Source: Amycolatopsis regifaucium
GTDB taxonomy: Bacteria > Actinomycetota > Actinomycetes > Mycobacteriales > Pseudonocardiaceae
Assembly (NCBI RefSeq): GCF_001613935.1
Contig: NZ_LQCI01000016.1
Location: 1-64,000, forward strand
Length of the DNA: 64,000 nt
Reading direction: 5' to 3'
Shown: one piece after another, positions 45,014 to 52,828 of the stretch
Position numbering within the stretch: position 1 is the stretch's first letter
Layout: every line of letters starts with the position of its first letter
Made by a program: the position numbers and the translations under genes
The notes under the pieces: generated by a model
The model's input: only the letters and a program-made list of their open reading frames with translations
The model's database searches: none
What the model was told of the DNA's origin: nothing

Positions 45014-45070
45014 TGTCCGTGAAGGCCCCCTTTCCTACCCTCAGAGTAGGGAAGGAGGCCTTCACGGACA
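45014..45070. repeat. Imperfect palindrome (family copy E)
   Basis: TGTCCGTGAAGGCC begins an arm that pairs with the complement ending GGCCTTCACGGACA. The 14-bp outer stem is perfect and the inner stem has two mismatches or wobbles. It lies between the DUF1844 gene end and the GntR gene start, 45 bases from copy F. This is the most diverged member of the family. Confidence 0.7.
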
Positions 45071-45115
45071 CCCGATAGCCAACGTCCACTCTCGCGGAAC
45101 CCCGGGACGAACCTC

Positions 45116-45172
45116 GTGCAATGAAGGGGCCTTTCATCGCAAAATTTGCGATGAAAGGCCCCTTCATTGCAC
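45116..45172. terminator. Nested palindrome (family copy F)
   Basis: Two perfect 28-base arms meet around one A, the arm starting GTGCAATGAAGGGGCCTTTC. It lies 21 bases past the DUF1844 stop on the minus strand and probably terminates that gene. Together with copy E it forms a tandem pair inside one intergenic region. Confidence 0.8.
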
Positions 45173-45193
45173 GGGCAGGAGGAGGGAAGCGAC

Positions 45194-45553
45194 CTAGTAC
45201 ACAGGCCCTGTGTACTTCTCGCCCGGCCCCTGCCCAGGCGCGTCCGGCACGGCCGAAGCCTCGCGGAACGCCTTCTGCAGCGACTGCAGGCCGTCGCGTA
45301 ACGGGCCCGCGTGCAGGCCGAGGTACTCTGCCGAAGCGGTGACCAGCCCGGCGAGGGCGGTGATCAGGCGGCGGGCCTCGTCGAGGTCGCGGTGCGGTGA
45401 GCTGGCCGGGTCCTCGTCGGCGAGGCCGAGCCGTTCGGCGCCGGCGGAGAGCAGCATGACGGCCGCCCTGCTGATCACCTCGACGCTCGGGATGTCCTCC
45501 AGGTCGCGGACGTCCGGGGAATACGGGGGCTGCTGAACCGGTTCTTCTGACAC
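45194..45553 (-). CDS. DUF1844 family protein
   Basis: The 119-residue protein contains the DUF1844 core, IPSVEVISRAAVMLLSAGAE, then RDLDEARRLITALAGLVTAS, with a Pro-rich N-terminus and a flexible C-terminus. It is a small helical cytoplasmic protein of unknown role. It is divergent from infC, a linkage I associate with many actinobacteria. The GTG at 45553 is preceded by AAGGG at good spacing. Confidence 0.8.
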   Translation of the reverse strand: MSEEPVQQPPYSPDVRDLEDIPSVEVISRAAVMLLSAGAERLGLADEDPASSPHRDLDEARRLITALAGLVTASAEYLGLHAGPLRDGLQSLQKAFREASAVPDAPGQGPGEKYTGPVY

Positions 45554-45731
45554 GTCTGGTACCCTTCCACGAGCGACCAGCCCCCGAGCGATCGGGGGCG
45601 GCAAGTGGAGCCCCGCTCCCACCCGTGTCACCGCCGCAACACCAGGTGTCCGGGTCCGGTCTCGCCAAGACGATTTCGGGCGTCGAGGCGGTGTGTTCGG
45701 TTCTGGAGATCGAACACGATCGGAAAGAGTG

Positions 45732-45760
45732 GGCCCCGCGTACCGCACGGTACCGGGGCC
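45732..45760. promoter_or_regulatory. Long hairpin in the infC leader
   Basis: GGCCCCG-C-GTACCG and CGGTAC-CGGGGCC form a 13-bp stem with one bulged C and a 2-base gap at the tip. It lies 62 bases before the infC start, within the likely leader transcript. A second hairpin, CCCCCGA-GCGA-TCGGGGG, lies at 45581-45598. These could be attenuators of the IF3/L35/L20 operon; no U-tract follows. Confidence 0.5.
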
Positions 45761-45821
45761 TTAGGTATGTGGGCACCAGGTCGAAACGGTAGAAGAATTT
45801 ACCTCGAACCAGGGAGGCCCC

Positions 45822-46397
45822 ATCAGCTCCGAGACACGCATCAACGACCGAATCCGGGTACCGGAAGTCCGCCTCGTCGGACCCGCCGGTGAACAGGTCG
45901 GCATCGTCCGGATCGAAGATGCACTGCGGCTGGCACAGGAGAACGATCTCGATCTCGTCGAGGTCGCCCCCCAGGCACGCCCGCCCGTATGCAAGCTCAT
46001 GGACTTCGGCAAGTTCAAGTACGAGAGCGCGCAGAAGGCCCGCGAGTCCCGCCGCAACCAGCAGCTCACCGTCATCAAAGAGCAGAAGCTGCGGCCGAAG
46101 ATCGACCAGCACGACTACGAGACCAAAAAGGGTCACGTGTCGCGCTTCCTTGCGGCAGGCAACAAGGTCAAGGTCACGATCATGTTCCGCGGTCGCGAGC
46201 AGTCCCGGCCGGAACTCGGTTTCCGGCTGCTGCAGAAGCTCGCCGACGAGGTGACCGAACTCGGTTTCGTCGAGTCGTCGCCGAAGCAGGACGGTCGCAA
46301 CATGATCATGGTGTTGGCTCCGCACAAGAACGTGAAGCCGACCAAGGCCACGAAGGCCACCAAGGACGAGTCGCCAGAGCCGCCCGCCGACGCGTAG
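45822..46397 (+). CDS. infC: Translation initiation factor IF-3 with an ATC start
   Basis: The 191-residue protein has complete IF-3 domains. The N-terminal part has the segments RINDRIRVPEVRLVGPAGEQ and LRLAQENDLDLVEVAPQARP followed by PVCKLMDFGKFKYE. The C-terminal part starts at KARESRRNQQLTVIKEQKLR. In this frame no ATG, GTG or TTG exists between the stop TAG at 45762-45764 and the conserved N-terminus. The codon ATC at 45822 is preceded by GGGAGG at ideal spacing, so it must be the start. Rare ATT/ATC starts are known for infC and let IF-3 repress its own synthesis. The ATG at 45999 would remove the N-domain. Confidence 0.95.
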   Translation: MSSETRINDRIRVPEVRLVGPAGEQVGIVRIEDALRLAQENDLDLVEVAPQARPPVCKLMDFGKFKYESAQKARESRRNQQLTVIKEQKLRPKIDQHDYETKKGHVSRFLAAGNKVKVTIMFRGREQSRPELGFRLLQKLADEVTELGFVESSPKQDGRNMIMVLAPHKNVKPTKATKATKDESPEPPADA

Positions 46398-46466
46398 CGC
46401 CGACCAGCCATGTCAGCGGCACACCGGAGAACACCGGTGTGCCGCCGCACGAAAGAGGACAACGTA

Positions 46467-46661
46467 ATGCCGAAGATGAAGACGCACAGCGGGACGTCGA
46501 AGCGAGTTCGCGTCACGGGTTCGGGCAAGCTGCGCCGCCAGAAGGCCGGCCGCCGCCACCTGATGGAGAAGAAGTCCAACAGGCTCACCCGTCGCCTTGA
46601 GGGCACGACCGAGATCGCCAAGAACGACGTCGGCCGCGTCAAGCGCCTTCTCGGCCGCTGA
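46467..46661 (+). CDS. rpmI: 50S ribosomal protein L35
   Basis: The 64-residue protein begins MPKMKTHSGTSKRVRVTGSG and continues with the basic KLRRQKAGRRHLMEKKS typical of L35. The ATG at 46467 has AGAGGA nine bases upstream. It lies 69 bases after infC and before rplT in the standard operon order. It binds 23S rRNA in the large subunit. Confidence 0.97.
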   Translation: MPKMKTHSGTSKRVRVTGSGKLRRQKAGRRHLMEKKSNRLTRRLEGTTEIAKNDVGRVKRLLGR

Positions 46662-46724
46662 CACTCCCGCACTTTGTAAACGCCGGGCGCGCCTGCGCGC
46701 CCCCAGATCGACAGGATGGACCCA

Positions 46725-47102
46725 GTGGCACGCGTCAAGAGGGCTGTCAACGCCCAGAAGAAGCGTCGCGCGACTCTCGAGCTCGCCAGCGGCTACCGCG
46801 GCCAGCGTTCGCGGCTGTACCGCAAGGCGAAGGAGCAGACGCTTCACTCGCTGAACTACGCCTACCGGGACCGCCGTGCCCGCAAGGGTGACTTCCGCCA
46901 GCTGTGGATCACCCGGATCAACGCGGCCGCTCGCGCCAACGGCGTCACCTACAACCGCTTCATCCAGGGTCTCAAGACCGCGGGTGTCGAGGTCGACCGC
47001 AAGATCCTCGCGGACCTCGCCGTCAACGACGCCGCCGCGTTCGCCGCGCTGGCCGAGCTGGCCAAGGCCAACGTGAACACCGAAGAGAAGAAGTCGGCCT
47101 GA
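46725..47102 (+). CDS. rplT: 50S ribosomal protein L20
   Basis: The 125-residue protein begins MARVKRAVNAQKKRRATLEL and has the L20 core GYRGQRSRLYRKAKEQTLHS, with RDRRARKGDFRQLWITRINA. The GTG at 46725 is chosen with AGGA eight bases upstream. An ATG at 46716 would overlap that ribosome site. L20 is an assembly protein and, in some bacteria, represses this operon. Its stop overlaps the apparent CTG start of the next gene. Confidence 0.97.
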   Translation: MARVKRAVNAQKKRRATLELASGYRGQRSRLYRKAKEQTLHSLNYAYRDRRARKGDFRQLWITRINAAARANGVTYNRFIQGLKTAGVEVDRKILADLAVNDAAAFAALAELAKANVNTEEKKSA

Positions 47103-47941
47103 CCGGCGACAGCGCTCTTCCGCAACCCGGGGCGGCTCCGTTCACCGAACGGACGCCCCGGGTTGTTGCTGCGCGCAAGCTCACCCGCCGGGCCGAACGG
47201 GAGAAGACCGGGCGGTTCCTCGCCGAGGGCGCGAACGCGGTCGAAGCCGCGCTCACCCACGCCCTCGAAGACGGCGGCAAGGTGTACGAGCTGTTCGTCA
47301 CCGAACGCGCCGCCGTGCAACACGAGCGTCTGCTCGTCACCGCGCGCGAGGCGGGCGTACCCGTTTCGCCGATCTCCGACCGCGCCGCCGACGGGCTGTC
47401 CGAGACCGTGACGCCGCAAGGCATCGTCGGGGTGTGCGCGCTCGTCGACCGTCCACAAGAGACTGTCCTGAAGCCGGGCGTGAAGCTCGTCGTCGTCCTC
47501 GTCGACGTCTCGGACCCCGGGAACGCGGGCACCGTGATCCGCGTCGCGGACGCCGCGGGCGCCGACGCGGTCGTGCTCGCGGGAGACAGTGTCGACCCGC
47601 ACAACGGCAAATGCGTCCGCGCGGCCGCCGGCAGCCTGTTCCACCCCGCCATCACCCGGATCCGCGACGTCGACGCGGCCTTGAAGGCCTGCTCCGCAGC
47701 CGGTCTCCGTACCTTCGGCGCACACGGCTACGCCGACACCGAGCTCGATCAGGTGACCTTCGACCAGCCCGTCGCATGGGTGTTCGGCAACGAGGCGCAC
47801 GGCCTGCCCGCGCACGTACTCGACACCGTCGATCTCGCGGTCAAGATCCCGATGTACGGCCGGGCGGAAAGCCTGAACCTCGCGACGGCCGCAGCGATCT
47901 GCGTGTACACCAACGCGATGGCGCCGCGCCAGGGTCGCTAG
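47099..47941 (+). CDS. SpoU/TrmH-family rRNA 2'-O-methyltransferase
   Basis: The protein has a substrate-binding N-domain (VVAARKLTRRAEREKTGRFL, then AEGANAVEAAL) and a SPOUT methyltransferase domain with VVLVDVSDPGNAGTVIRVAD, PVAWVFGNEAHGLPAHVL and the knot motif IPMYGRAESLNLATAAAICV. It methylates ribose in 23S rRNA; the exact site is unknown. No ATG, GTG or TTG is in frame before the conserved N-terminus. The CTG at 47099, overlapping the rplT stop as CTGA and preceded by the purine run GAAGAGAAGAAG, is the best start and gives 280 residues. Translation is probably coupled to rplT. Confidence 0.85.
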   Translation: MTGDSALPQPGAAPFTERTPRVVAARKLTRRAEREKTGRFLAEGANAVEAALTHALEDGGKVYELFVTERAAVQHERLLVTAREAGVPVSPISDRAADGLSETVTPQGIVGVCALVDRPQETVLKPGVKLVVVLVDVSDPGNAGTVIRVADAAGADAVVLAGDSVDPHNGKCVRAAAGSLFHPAITRIRDVDAALKACSAAGLRTFGAHGYADTELDQVTFDQPVAWVFGNEAHGLPAHVLDTVDLAVKIPMYGRAESLNLATAAAICVYTNAMAPRQGR

Positions 47942-47974
47942 ACTCCGGACTCCGTTGGATTCTGGGGAGTCATC

Positions 47975-48805
47975 ATGGGGCGTATCGCCCGTTCTTTCGC
48001 TTTGTTCGGTGCTTCTTGGCGTGTGCTGCGATCCCGCAAGGAACTCGCGGTCTTCCCGATGCTCGCCGCGATCGCGGGGCTGGTGGTGGCCGCGGTGTTC
48101 CTCGGCTCCGGTTACTGGATCTCCCACAGCGAGATCGCCGACCACTCGAGGCTGACTCCGGGCTCGTACGTGATGATCGGGCTGTTCTATCTGACGGCCG
48201 CGTTCGTCACGGTGTTCTTCAACGCCGCGCTCATCTCGCAGGCCGACGTCGCACTGCGCGGTGGTGACCCCCGCGTGGCCTCCGGGCTGGCGGAGGCCGG
48301 ACGCCGATGGCTGCCCTTGCTGGGCTGGGCCGCGGTGACGGCGACGGTTTCCCTGATCCTCCGGGAGATCGAGCAGCGGTTCGCGTTCATCGGCTACTTC
48401 GTCAGCCGGTTGGTCGGTGCCGCCTGGAACCTCGTCACCTATCTCGTGCTGCCGGTGATGATGATCGAGGACGCCGGTGTCCGGCACGGCGCCAAGCGTT
48501 CGGCGGAGCTGCTCAAGCGGACCTGGGGTGAGCAGGCGGCCGGACGGTTCGGCATCGGGGTGATCGGCTTCCTGGTGTCGCTGGCGGGCTTCGCGGTGAT
48601 CGTCGGTGCGGGCATGCTTCTCGGCGGCACCATCACGATCTTCGTCGCCATCGGGATTTCACTCGTGTGGGGGTTCTTGGTCTCCATCGTCTGCACGACG
48701 CTTTCCGGGATCTACCAGACCGCGTTGTACCGCTACGCCGCGGACGGCGTCGTCCCGGAGGCGTTCGGCAAGGTGGACTTCGAAGGCGCTTTCGCCGGGC
48801 GCTGA
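47975..48805 (+). CDS. DUF6159-like membrane protein
   Basis: The 276-residue integral membrane protein starts MGRIARSFALFGASWRVLRS and has about six hydrophobic helices, with LVLPVMMIEDAGVRHGAKRS and LKRTWGEQAAGRFGIGVIGF between them. This pattern belongs to the DUF6159 group of unknown function. It lies 33 bases after the methyltransferase gene and may be the end of that operon. A hairpin at 48826-48857 follows. Confidence 0.75.
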   Translation: MGRIARSFALFGASWRVLRSRKELAVFPMLAAIAGLVVAAVFLGSGYWISHSEIADHSRLTPGSYVMIGLFYLTAAFVTVFFNAALISQADVALRGGDPRVASGLAEAGRRWLPLLGWAAVTATVSLILREIEQRFAFIGYFVSRLVGAAWNLVTYLVLPVMMIEDAGVRHGAKRSAELLKRTWGEQAAGRFGIGVIGFLVSLAGFAVIVGAGMLLGGTITIFVAIGISLVWGFLVSIVCTTLSGIYQTALYRYAADGVVPEAFGKVDFEGAFAGR

Positions 48806-48825
48806 GCCGCAATTTCGTTCGCGCC

Positions 48826-48857
48826 GGTGCCCGTGGCCACGTAGGGTCACGGGCACC
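48826..48857. terminator. Hairpin terminator after the DUF6159-like gene
   Basis: GGTGCCCGTG and CACGGGCACC form a perfect 10-bp stem around a 12-base loop, 20 bases past the stop. It separates the infC-side operon from pheST. Confidence 0.6.
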
Positions 48858-48890
48858 AGGCCGTTCGTACCACGGAACAAGGGAGCTCTC

Positions 48891-48932
48891 ATGGAACGCG
48901 GTGTTCGTTCCAGCACCTTGTTTACGGCGTAG
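48891..48932 (+). CDS. Possible leader peptide upstream of pheST
   Basis: A 13-codon frame, MERGVRSSTLFTA, has a good ribosome site (GGGAG five bases upstream) and lies about 150 bases before pheS. It contains one Phe codon near its end. pheST of several bacteria is controlled by attenuation with a Phe-containing leader, but a single Phe codon is weak evidence and I see no clear terminator/antiterminator pair. It could equally be a chance frame. Confidence 0.35.
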   Translation: MERGVRSSTLFTA

Positions 48933-49080
48933 GGCGCGTCTTTCGCACTCTCGAGTGACGGTGTGCCCAGCCCTAGGGTGATCGGGGGCCGCCGTTCGCT
49001 GTCCCATAGAATTCAGCTGCTGCTAAACCCATGCGTGCGCTCGCGTGCACCGGACCAGTCCCAGCGGACGCCGAGGAGTT

Positions 49081-50145
49081 ATGTCCGAAGCCAACGACAA
49101 GCAGGACCCCCAGGCGGGAACGCTCGCGCCGGAAACGTTGACGGCCGCCGTCAAGCAGGCCGAGACCGATTTCGCGGCCGCGGCGGATCTCGACGCGCTG
49201 GCCGCGGTCAAGCCCGCCCACCTCGGGGACCAGTCTCCGCTGCTGCTCGCCCGCCGCGAGATCGGTGCGCTGCCGAAGCAGGAGAAGGCCGAAGCGGGAA
49301 AGCGGGTCAACGAAGCGCGCCAAGCCATCCAGACCGCTTTCGACGCGCGCCGCGTCGTGCTCCAGGCCGAACGTGACGAAAAGGTGCTCCGCGAGGAGAC
49401 CGTCGACGTCACGCTGCCGTGGGACCGCGTGCCCCGCGGCGCCCGGCACCCGATCTCGACCCTGTCGGAGCGGATCGCCGACGCGTTCGTCGCGATGGGC
49501 TACGAGGTAGCCGACGGTCCGGAACTCGAGGCCGAGTGGTTCAACTTCGACGCACTGAACTTCGGCAAGGACCACCCCGCGCGCCAGCTGCAGGACACGT
49601 TCTACCTCGGTGAGGAGGACTCCGGGCTGGTGCTGCGGACGCACACCTCGCCGGTACAGGCCCGCACGCTGCTGCACCGCGACCTGCCCGTGTACGTCGT
49701 CTGCCCCGGCCGCACCTACCGGACCGACGAACTCGACGCCACGCACACCCCGGTGTTCTCGCAGGTCGAAGGGCTCGCGGTGGACAAGGGCCTGACGATG
49801 GCCCATCTCAAGGGAACCCTCGACGCCTTCGCCCGCGCGATGTTCGGCGAGAACTCGAAGACCCGGCTTCGCCCGCACTTCTTCCCGTTCACCGAGCCGT
49901 CGGCCGAGGTCGACGTCTGGTTCGAGGAGAAGAAGGGCGGCGCCGGCTGGGTCGAATGGGGCGGCTGCGGCATGGTCAACCCCAACGTCCTGCGTGCCTG
50001 CGGCGTCGACCCCGAGGTCTACTCGGGCTTCGCCTTCGGCATGGGTATCGAGCGCACCCTGCAGTTCCGCAACGGAATTCCGGACATGCGCGACATGGTG
50101 GAGGGCGACATCAGGTTCACCCTGCCCTTCGGAACGGAGGCCTGA
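49081..50145 (+). CDS. pheS: Phenylalanyl-tRNA synthetase alpha subunit
   Basis: The 354-residue class II synthetase subunit has an N-terminal coiled coil (~15-100), then GARHPISTLSERIADAFVAM, the motif 2 region LLHRDLPVYVVCPGRTYRTD with HTPVFSQVEGLAVD, the glycine-rich WVEWGGCGMVNPNVLRACGV and motif 3 FAFGMGIERTLQFRNGIPDM. It charges tRNA-Phe as an alpha2-beta2 enzyme. The ATG at 49081 follows GAGGAG. pheT starts directly after the stop. Confidence 0.97.
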   Translation: MSEANDKQDPQAGTLAPETLTAAVKQAETDFAAAADLDALAAVKPAHLGDQSPLLLARREIGALPKQEKAEAGKRVNEARQAIQTAFDARRVVLQAERDEKVLREETVDVTLPWDRVPRGARHPISTLSERIADAFVAMGYEVADGPELEAEWFNFDALNFGKDHPARQLQDTFYLGEEDSGLVLRTHTSPVQARTLLHRDLPVYVVCPGRTYRTDELDATHTPVFSQVEGLAVDKGLTMAHLKGTLDAFARAMFGENSKTRLRPHFFPFTEPSAEVDVWFEEKKGGAGWVEWGGCGMVNPNVLRACGVDPEVYSGFAFGMGIERTLQFRNGIPDMRDMVEGDIRFTLPFGTEA

Positions 50146-52716
50146 GTGAAGGTCCCAGCCAGCTGGCTGACCGAACACCTCGACGTCGACGAGGAGGTCA
50201 CGGCCCAGGATCTGGCCGACGCCTTCGTGCGCATCGGCATCGAGGTCGACGACGTCCGCCCGCTCGAACCGGTCACCGGCCCGCTCGTGGTGGGCCGCGT
50301 GGCCGAGATCGAGGAACTGACCGAGTTCAAGAAGCCGGTCCGGTTCTGCCGGGTCGACGTCGGCGAGTCCGAGGACGACACCGACAAGCCCGACGAGACC
50401 GTCGACGCGGATGACGACGACGATGACGAAGGTCCCTTCGAGGACGACGGCCCGACGGGGATCAAGACCCGCGGGATCATCTGCGGTGCCACGAATTTCG
50501 CCGAGGGTGATCTGGTCATCGTCGCGCTGCCCGGCACGGTGCTGCCCGGCGGTTTCGAGATCGGCTCGCGCAAGACCTACGGCCGCCTCAGCGACGGCAT
50601 GATCTGCTCCGCGAGCGAACTCGGCATCGGGGACGACCACTCCGGCATCCTCGTGCTGCCGCCGAGCACCGCCAGCCCGGGTGAGGACGCGAACAAGCTG
50701 CTCGGCCTCGACGACACCGTCCTCGAGGTGACGCCGACCCCGGACCGCGGGTACACGCTTTCGGTCCGCGGGCTGGCCCGCGAGCTGTCGAACGCGCTCG
50801 ACGTCCCGTTCGGCGACCCGGCGTCCATCGAGGTGCCCGAGGCCGAAACCGACGCATGGCCGGTGCACCTCGAAGACACCGAGGGCTGCAGGCGGTTCGT
50901 GCTGCGCCGGGTCAAGGATCTCGACGCGACCGCGCCGACACCGTGGTGGATGCGCCGCCGCCTGATGCTGGCGGGGATCCGGTCGATCTCGCTCGCGGTC
51001 GACGTGACCAACTACGTGATGATCGAACTCGGCCACCCGCTCCACGCCTTCGCGACCAGCTCGGTCAAGGGTGATCTGGTGGTGCGCAAGGCGAAGCCGG
51101 GCGAGAAACTGACCACTTTGGACGATGTCGAGCGCACCCTCGACGCGGACGACGTGGTCATCGCCGACGACAGCGGGGTCATCTCCCTGGCGGGCACGAT
51201 GGGCGGCGCGTCGACCGAGATCACTCCTGAGAGCACCGATGTGCTCCTTGAGGCCGCGCATTGGGATCCGTCGTCGATCAGCCGTACGGCCCGCCGTCAC
51301 AAGCTGTTCTCCGAGGCCGCCAAGCGGTTCGAGCGCTACACCGACCCGCAGCTGTGCGCGGTGGCCGTCGAGTTCGCCGCGCGGCTGCTGCGCCAGTACG
51401 GCGACGGCTCGATCCTGCCCGGCCGCACCGACGAGGGCGGCGTCGAGCCGAACCCGCCGGTGACCATGCCGATCAGCCTGCCCGACCAGGTGGCCGGGGT
51501 GCGTTACGAGCGCGGTGTCACGGTTCGGCGGCTCTCGCAGATCGGCTGCAAGGTCAACGTGGGCACGGCCGAGGACGGCACCGCGCTGGTGACCGCGATC
51601 CCGCCGAGCTGGCGCGGTGACCTGGTGCAGTCCGCCGACCTGGTCGAGGAGGTGCTCCGGCTGGAGGGCTACGACAGCATCCCGTCGGTGCTGCCCGAGG
51701 CCCCGGCGGGCCGCGGTCTCACCGACACGCAACGTCGTCGCCGCTCGGTCTCGCGTGCGCTGGCCGAGGCGGGCTACGTCGAGGTGCTGCCCTTCCCGTT
51801 CATCTCGGACTCGGTCTGGGACGCGTTCGGGCTGCCCGAAGACGACGTCCGCCGCCGTACCGTCCGGGTCCGCAACCCGCTGGAAGCGGATAAGGACCGG
51901 ATGGCGAGCACCCTGCTCCCGGGGCTGCTGGAAACTCTGCAGCGCAACATTTCCCGTGGCTTCAAGGATGTTTCGCTGTTCCACATCGGGCAGGTCGTGC
52001 TGCCCGGGGCGAACCCGATCCCGATGCCGTCCCTCGGGGTGGACCGTCGGCCGACCGACGAGGAACTCGCGGTACTGGAGGCGGCCGTCCCGCCGCAGCC
52101 GGTGCACGTCGCCGTCGTGCTCTCGGGCCAGCGTGCCCGCGCCGGCTGGTGGGGCGAGGGCGAGCAGGCGAACTGGGCCGACGCCGTCCAGGCCGCCCGG
52201 CTGGTGGCACAGGCCGCCGGGGTCGAGCTGACCACGGCCGCGGCGGATCACCTGCCGTGGCACCCCGGCCGCTGCGCGCAGCTGCGGGTCGGGCAGTGGC
52301 CCGTCGGCTACGCCGGCGAGCTGCACCCGAAGGTCGTCGAGGCGCTCGGGCTGCCGCCGCGCACCGTCGCGATGGAACTCGACCTGGACGAGATCCCGAT
52401 CCCGGACGGCCGTCCGGCGCCGAGGATCTCGGCCTTCCCGCCGGTGCTGCTCGACGTCGCCCTCGTCGCCGCGTCGGAGGTGCCGTCGGCCGACCTGGCC
52501 GAGGCGCTGCGCGAAGGGGCGGGCGAACTGCTCGAGGACATCACGCTGTTCGACTCCTACCAGGGTGAGCAGGTGGGCGAGGGCAAGCGTTCGGTGGCCT
52601 ACAAGCTGCGGTTCCGCGCCGCGGACCGCACGCTGACCGTCGACGAGGCCACCAAGGCTCGCGACGCCGCTATCGCTGTCGCCGGTGAACGCTTCGGTGC
52701 GAGCCTGCGGACCTGA
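50146..52716 (+). CDS. pheT: Phenylalanyl-tRNA synthetase beta subunit
   Basis: The 856-residue protein begins at the GTG immediately after the pheS stop. It has the tRNA-binding OB fold (about 40-150), B3/B4 editing domain, B5 DNA-binding-like domain, a catalytic-like core with VEEVLRLEGYDSIPSVLPEA, and the C-terminal anticodon-binding FDX-ACB domain (ISAFPPVLLDVALVAASEVP to the end). It is unusual in a very acidic insertion at residues ~73-106 inside the OB fold (DDTDKPDETVDADDDDDDEG). The enzyme is otherwise complete and must be functional. A palindromic terminator follows. Confidence 0.97.
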   Translation: MKVPASWLTEHLDVDEEVTAQDLADAFVRIGIEVDDVRPLEPVTGPLVVGRVAEIEELTEFKKPVRFCRVDVGESEDDTDKPDETVDADDDDDDEGPFEDDGPTGIKTRGIICGATNFAEGDLVIVALPGTVLPGGFEIGSRKTYGRLSDGMICSASELGIGDDHSGILVLPPSTASPGEDANKLLGLDDTVLEVTPTPDRGYTLSVRGLARELSNALDVPFGDPASIEVPEAETDAWPVHLEDTEGCRRFVLRRVKDLDATAPTPWWMRRRLMLAGIRSISLAVDVTNYVMIELGHPLHAFATSSVKGDLVVRKAKPGEKLTTLDDVERTLDADDVVIADDSGVISLAGTMGGASTEITPESTDVLLEAAHWDPSSISRTARRHKLFSEAAKRFERYTDPQLCAVAVEFAARLLRQYGDGSILPGRTDEGGVEPNPPVTMPISLPDQVAGVRYERGVTVRRLSQIGCKVNVGTAEDGTALVTAIPPSWRGDLVQSADLVEEVLRLEGYDSIPSVLPEAPAGRGLTDTQRRRRSVSRALAEAGYVEVLPFPFISDSVWDAFGLPEDDVRRRTVRVRNPLEADKDRMASTLLPGLLETLQRNISRGFKDVSLFHIGQVVLPGANPIPMPSLGVDRRPTDEELAVLEAAVPPQPVHVAVVLSGQRARAGWWGEGEQANWADAVQAARLVAQAAGVELTTAAADHLPWHPGRCAQLRVGQWPVGYAGELHPKVVEALGLPPRTVAMELDLDEIPIPDGRPAPRISAFPPVLLDVALVAASEVPSADLAEALREGAGELLEDITLFDSYQGEQVGEGKRSVAYKLRFRAADRTLTVDEATKARDAAIAVAGERFGASLRT

Positions 52717-52736
52717 CCCCGGCGTCCCGAAGTCCC

Positions 52737-52798
52737 GTGAAGGCCCCCTTCCCTCGGCCATGGTTTCAAATGACCAGCCGGGGGAAGGGGGCCTTCAC
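52737..52798. terminator. Palindromic terminator (family copy G)
   Basis: GTGAAGGCCCCCTTCCCTCGGC pairs with the arm ending GGGAAGGGGGCCTTCAC over 22 positions, with one wobble. An 18-base loop can itself pair TGGT with ACCA. It lies 20 bases past pheT and 30 bases before the STAND/TPR gene. Confidence 0.85.
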
Positions 52799-52828
52799 GC
52801 GTCACCAGGTGTGGCAAAGTGAGTTCTC

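Noticed and set aside
45014..45172. CRISPR-like repeat spacing of the two palindromes
   Set aside because: Only two unequal copies with no regular spacers and no cas genes. They belong to a dispersed palindrome family.
48973..52761. A 1262-codon minus-strand open frame across pheST
   Set aside because: Antisense to two essential synthetase genes with complete domains; composition is that of a reverse-strand shadow.
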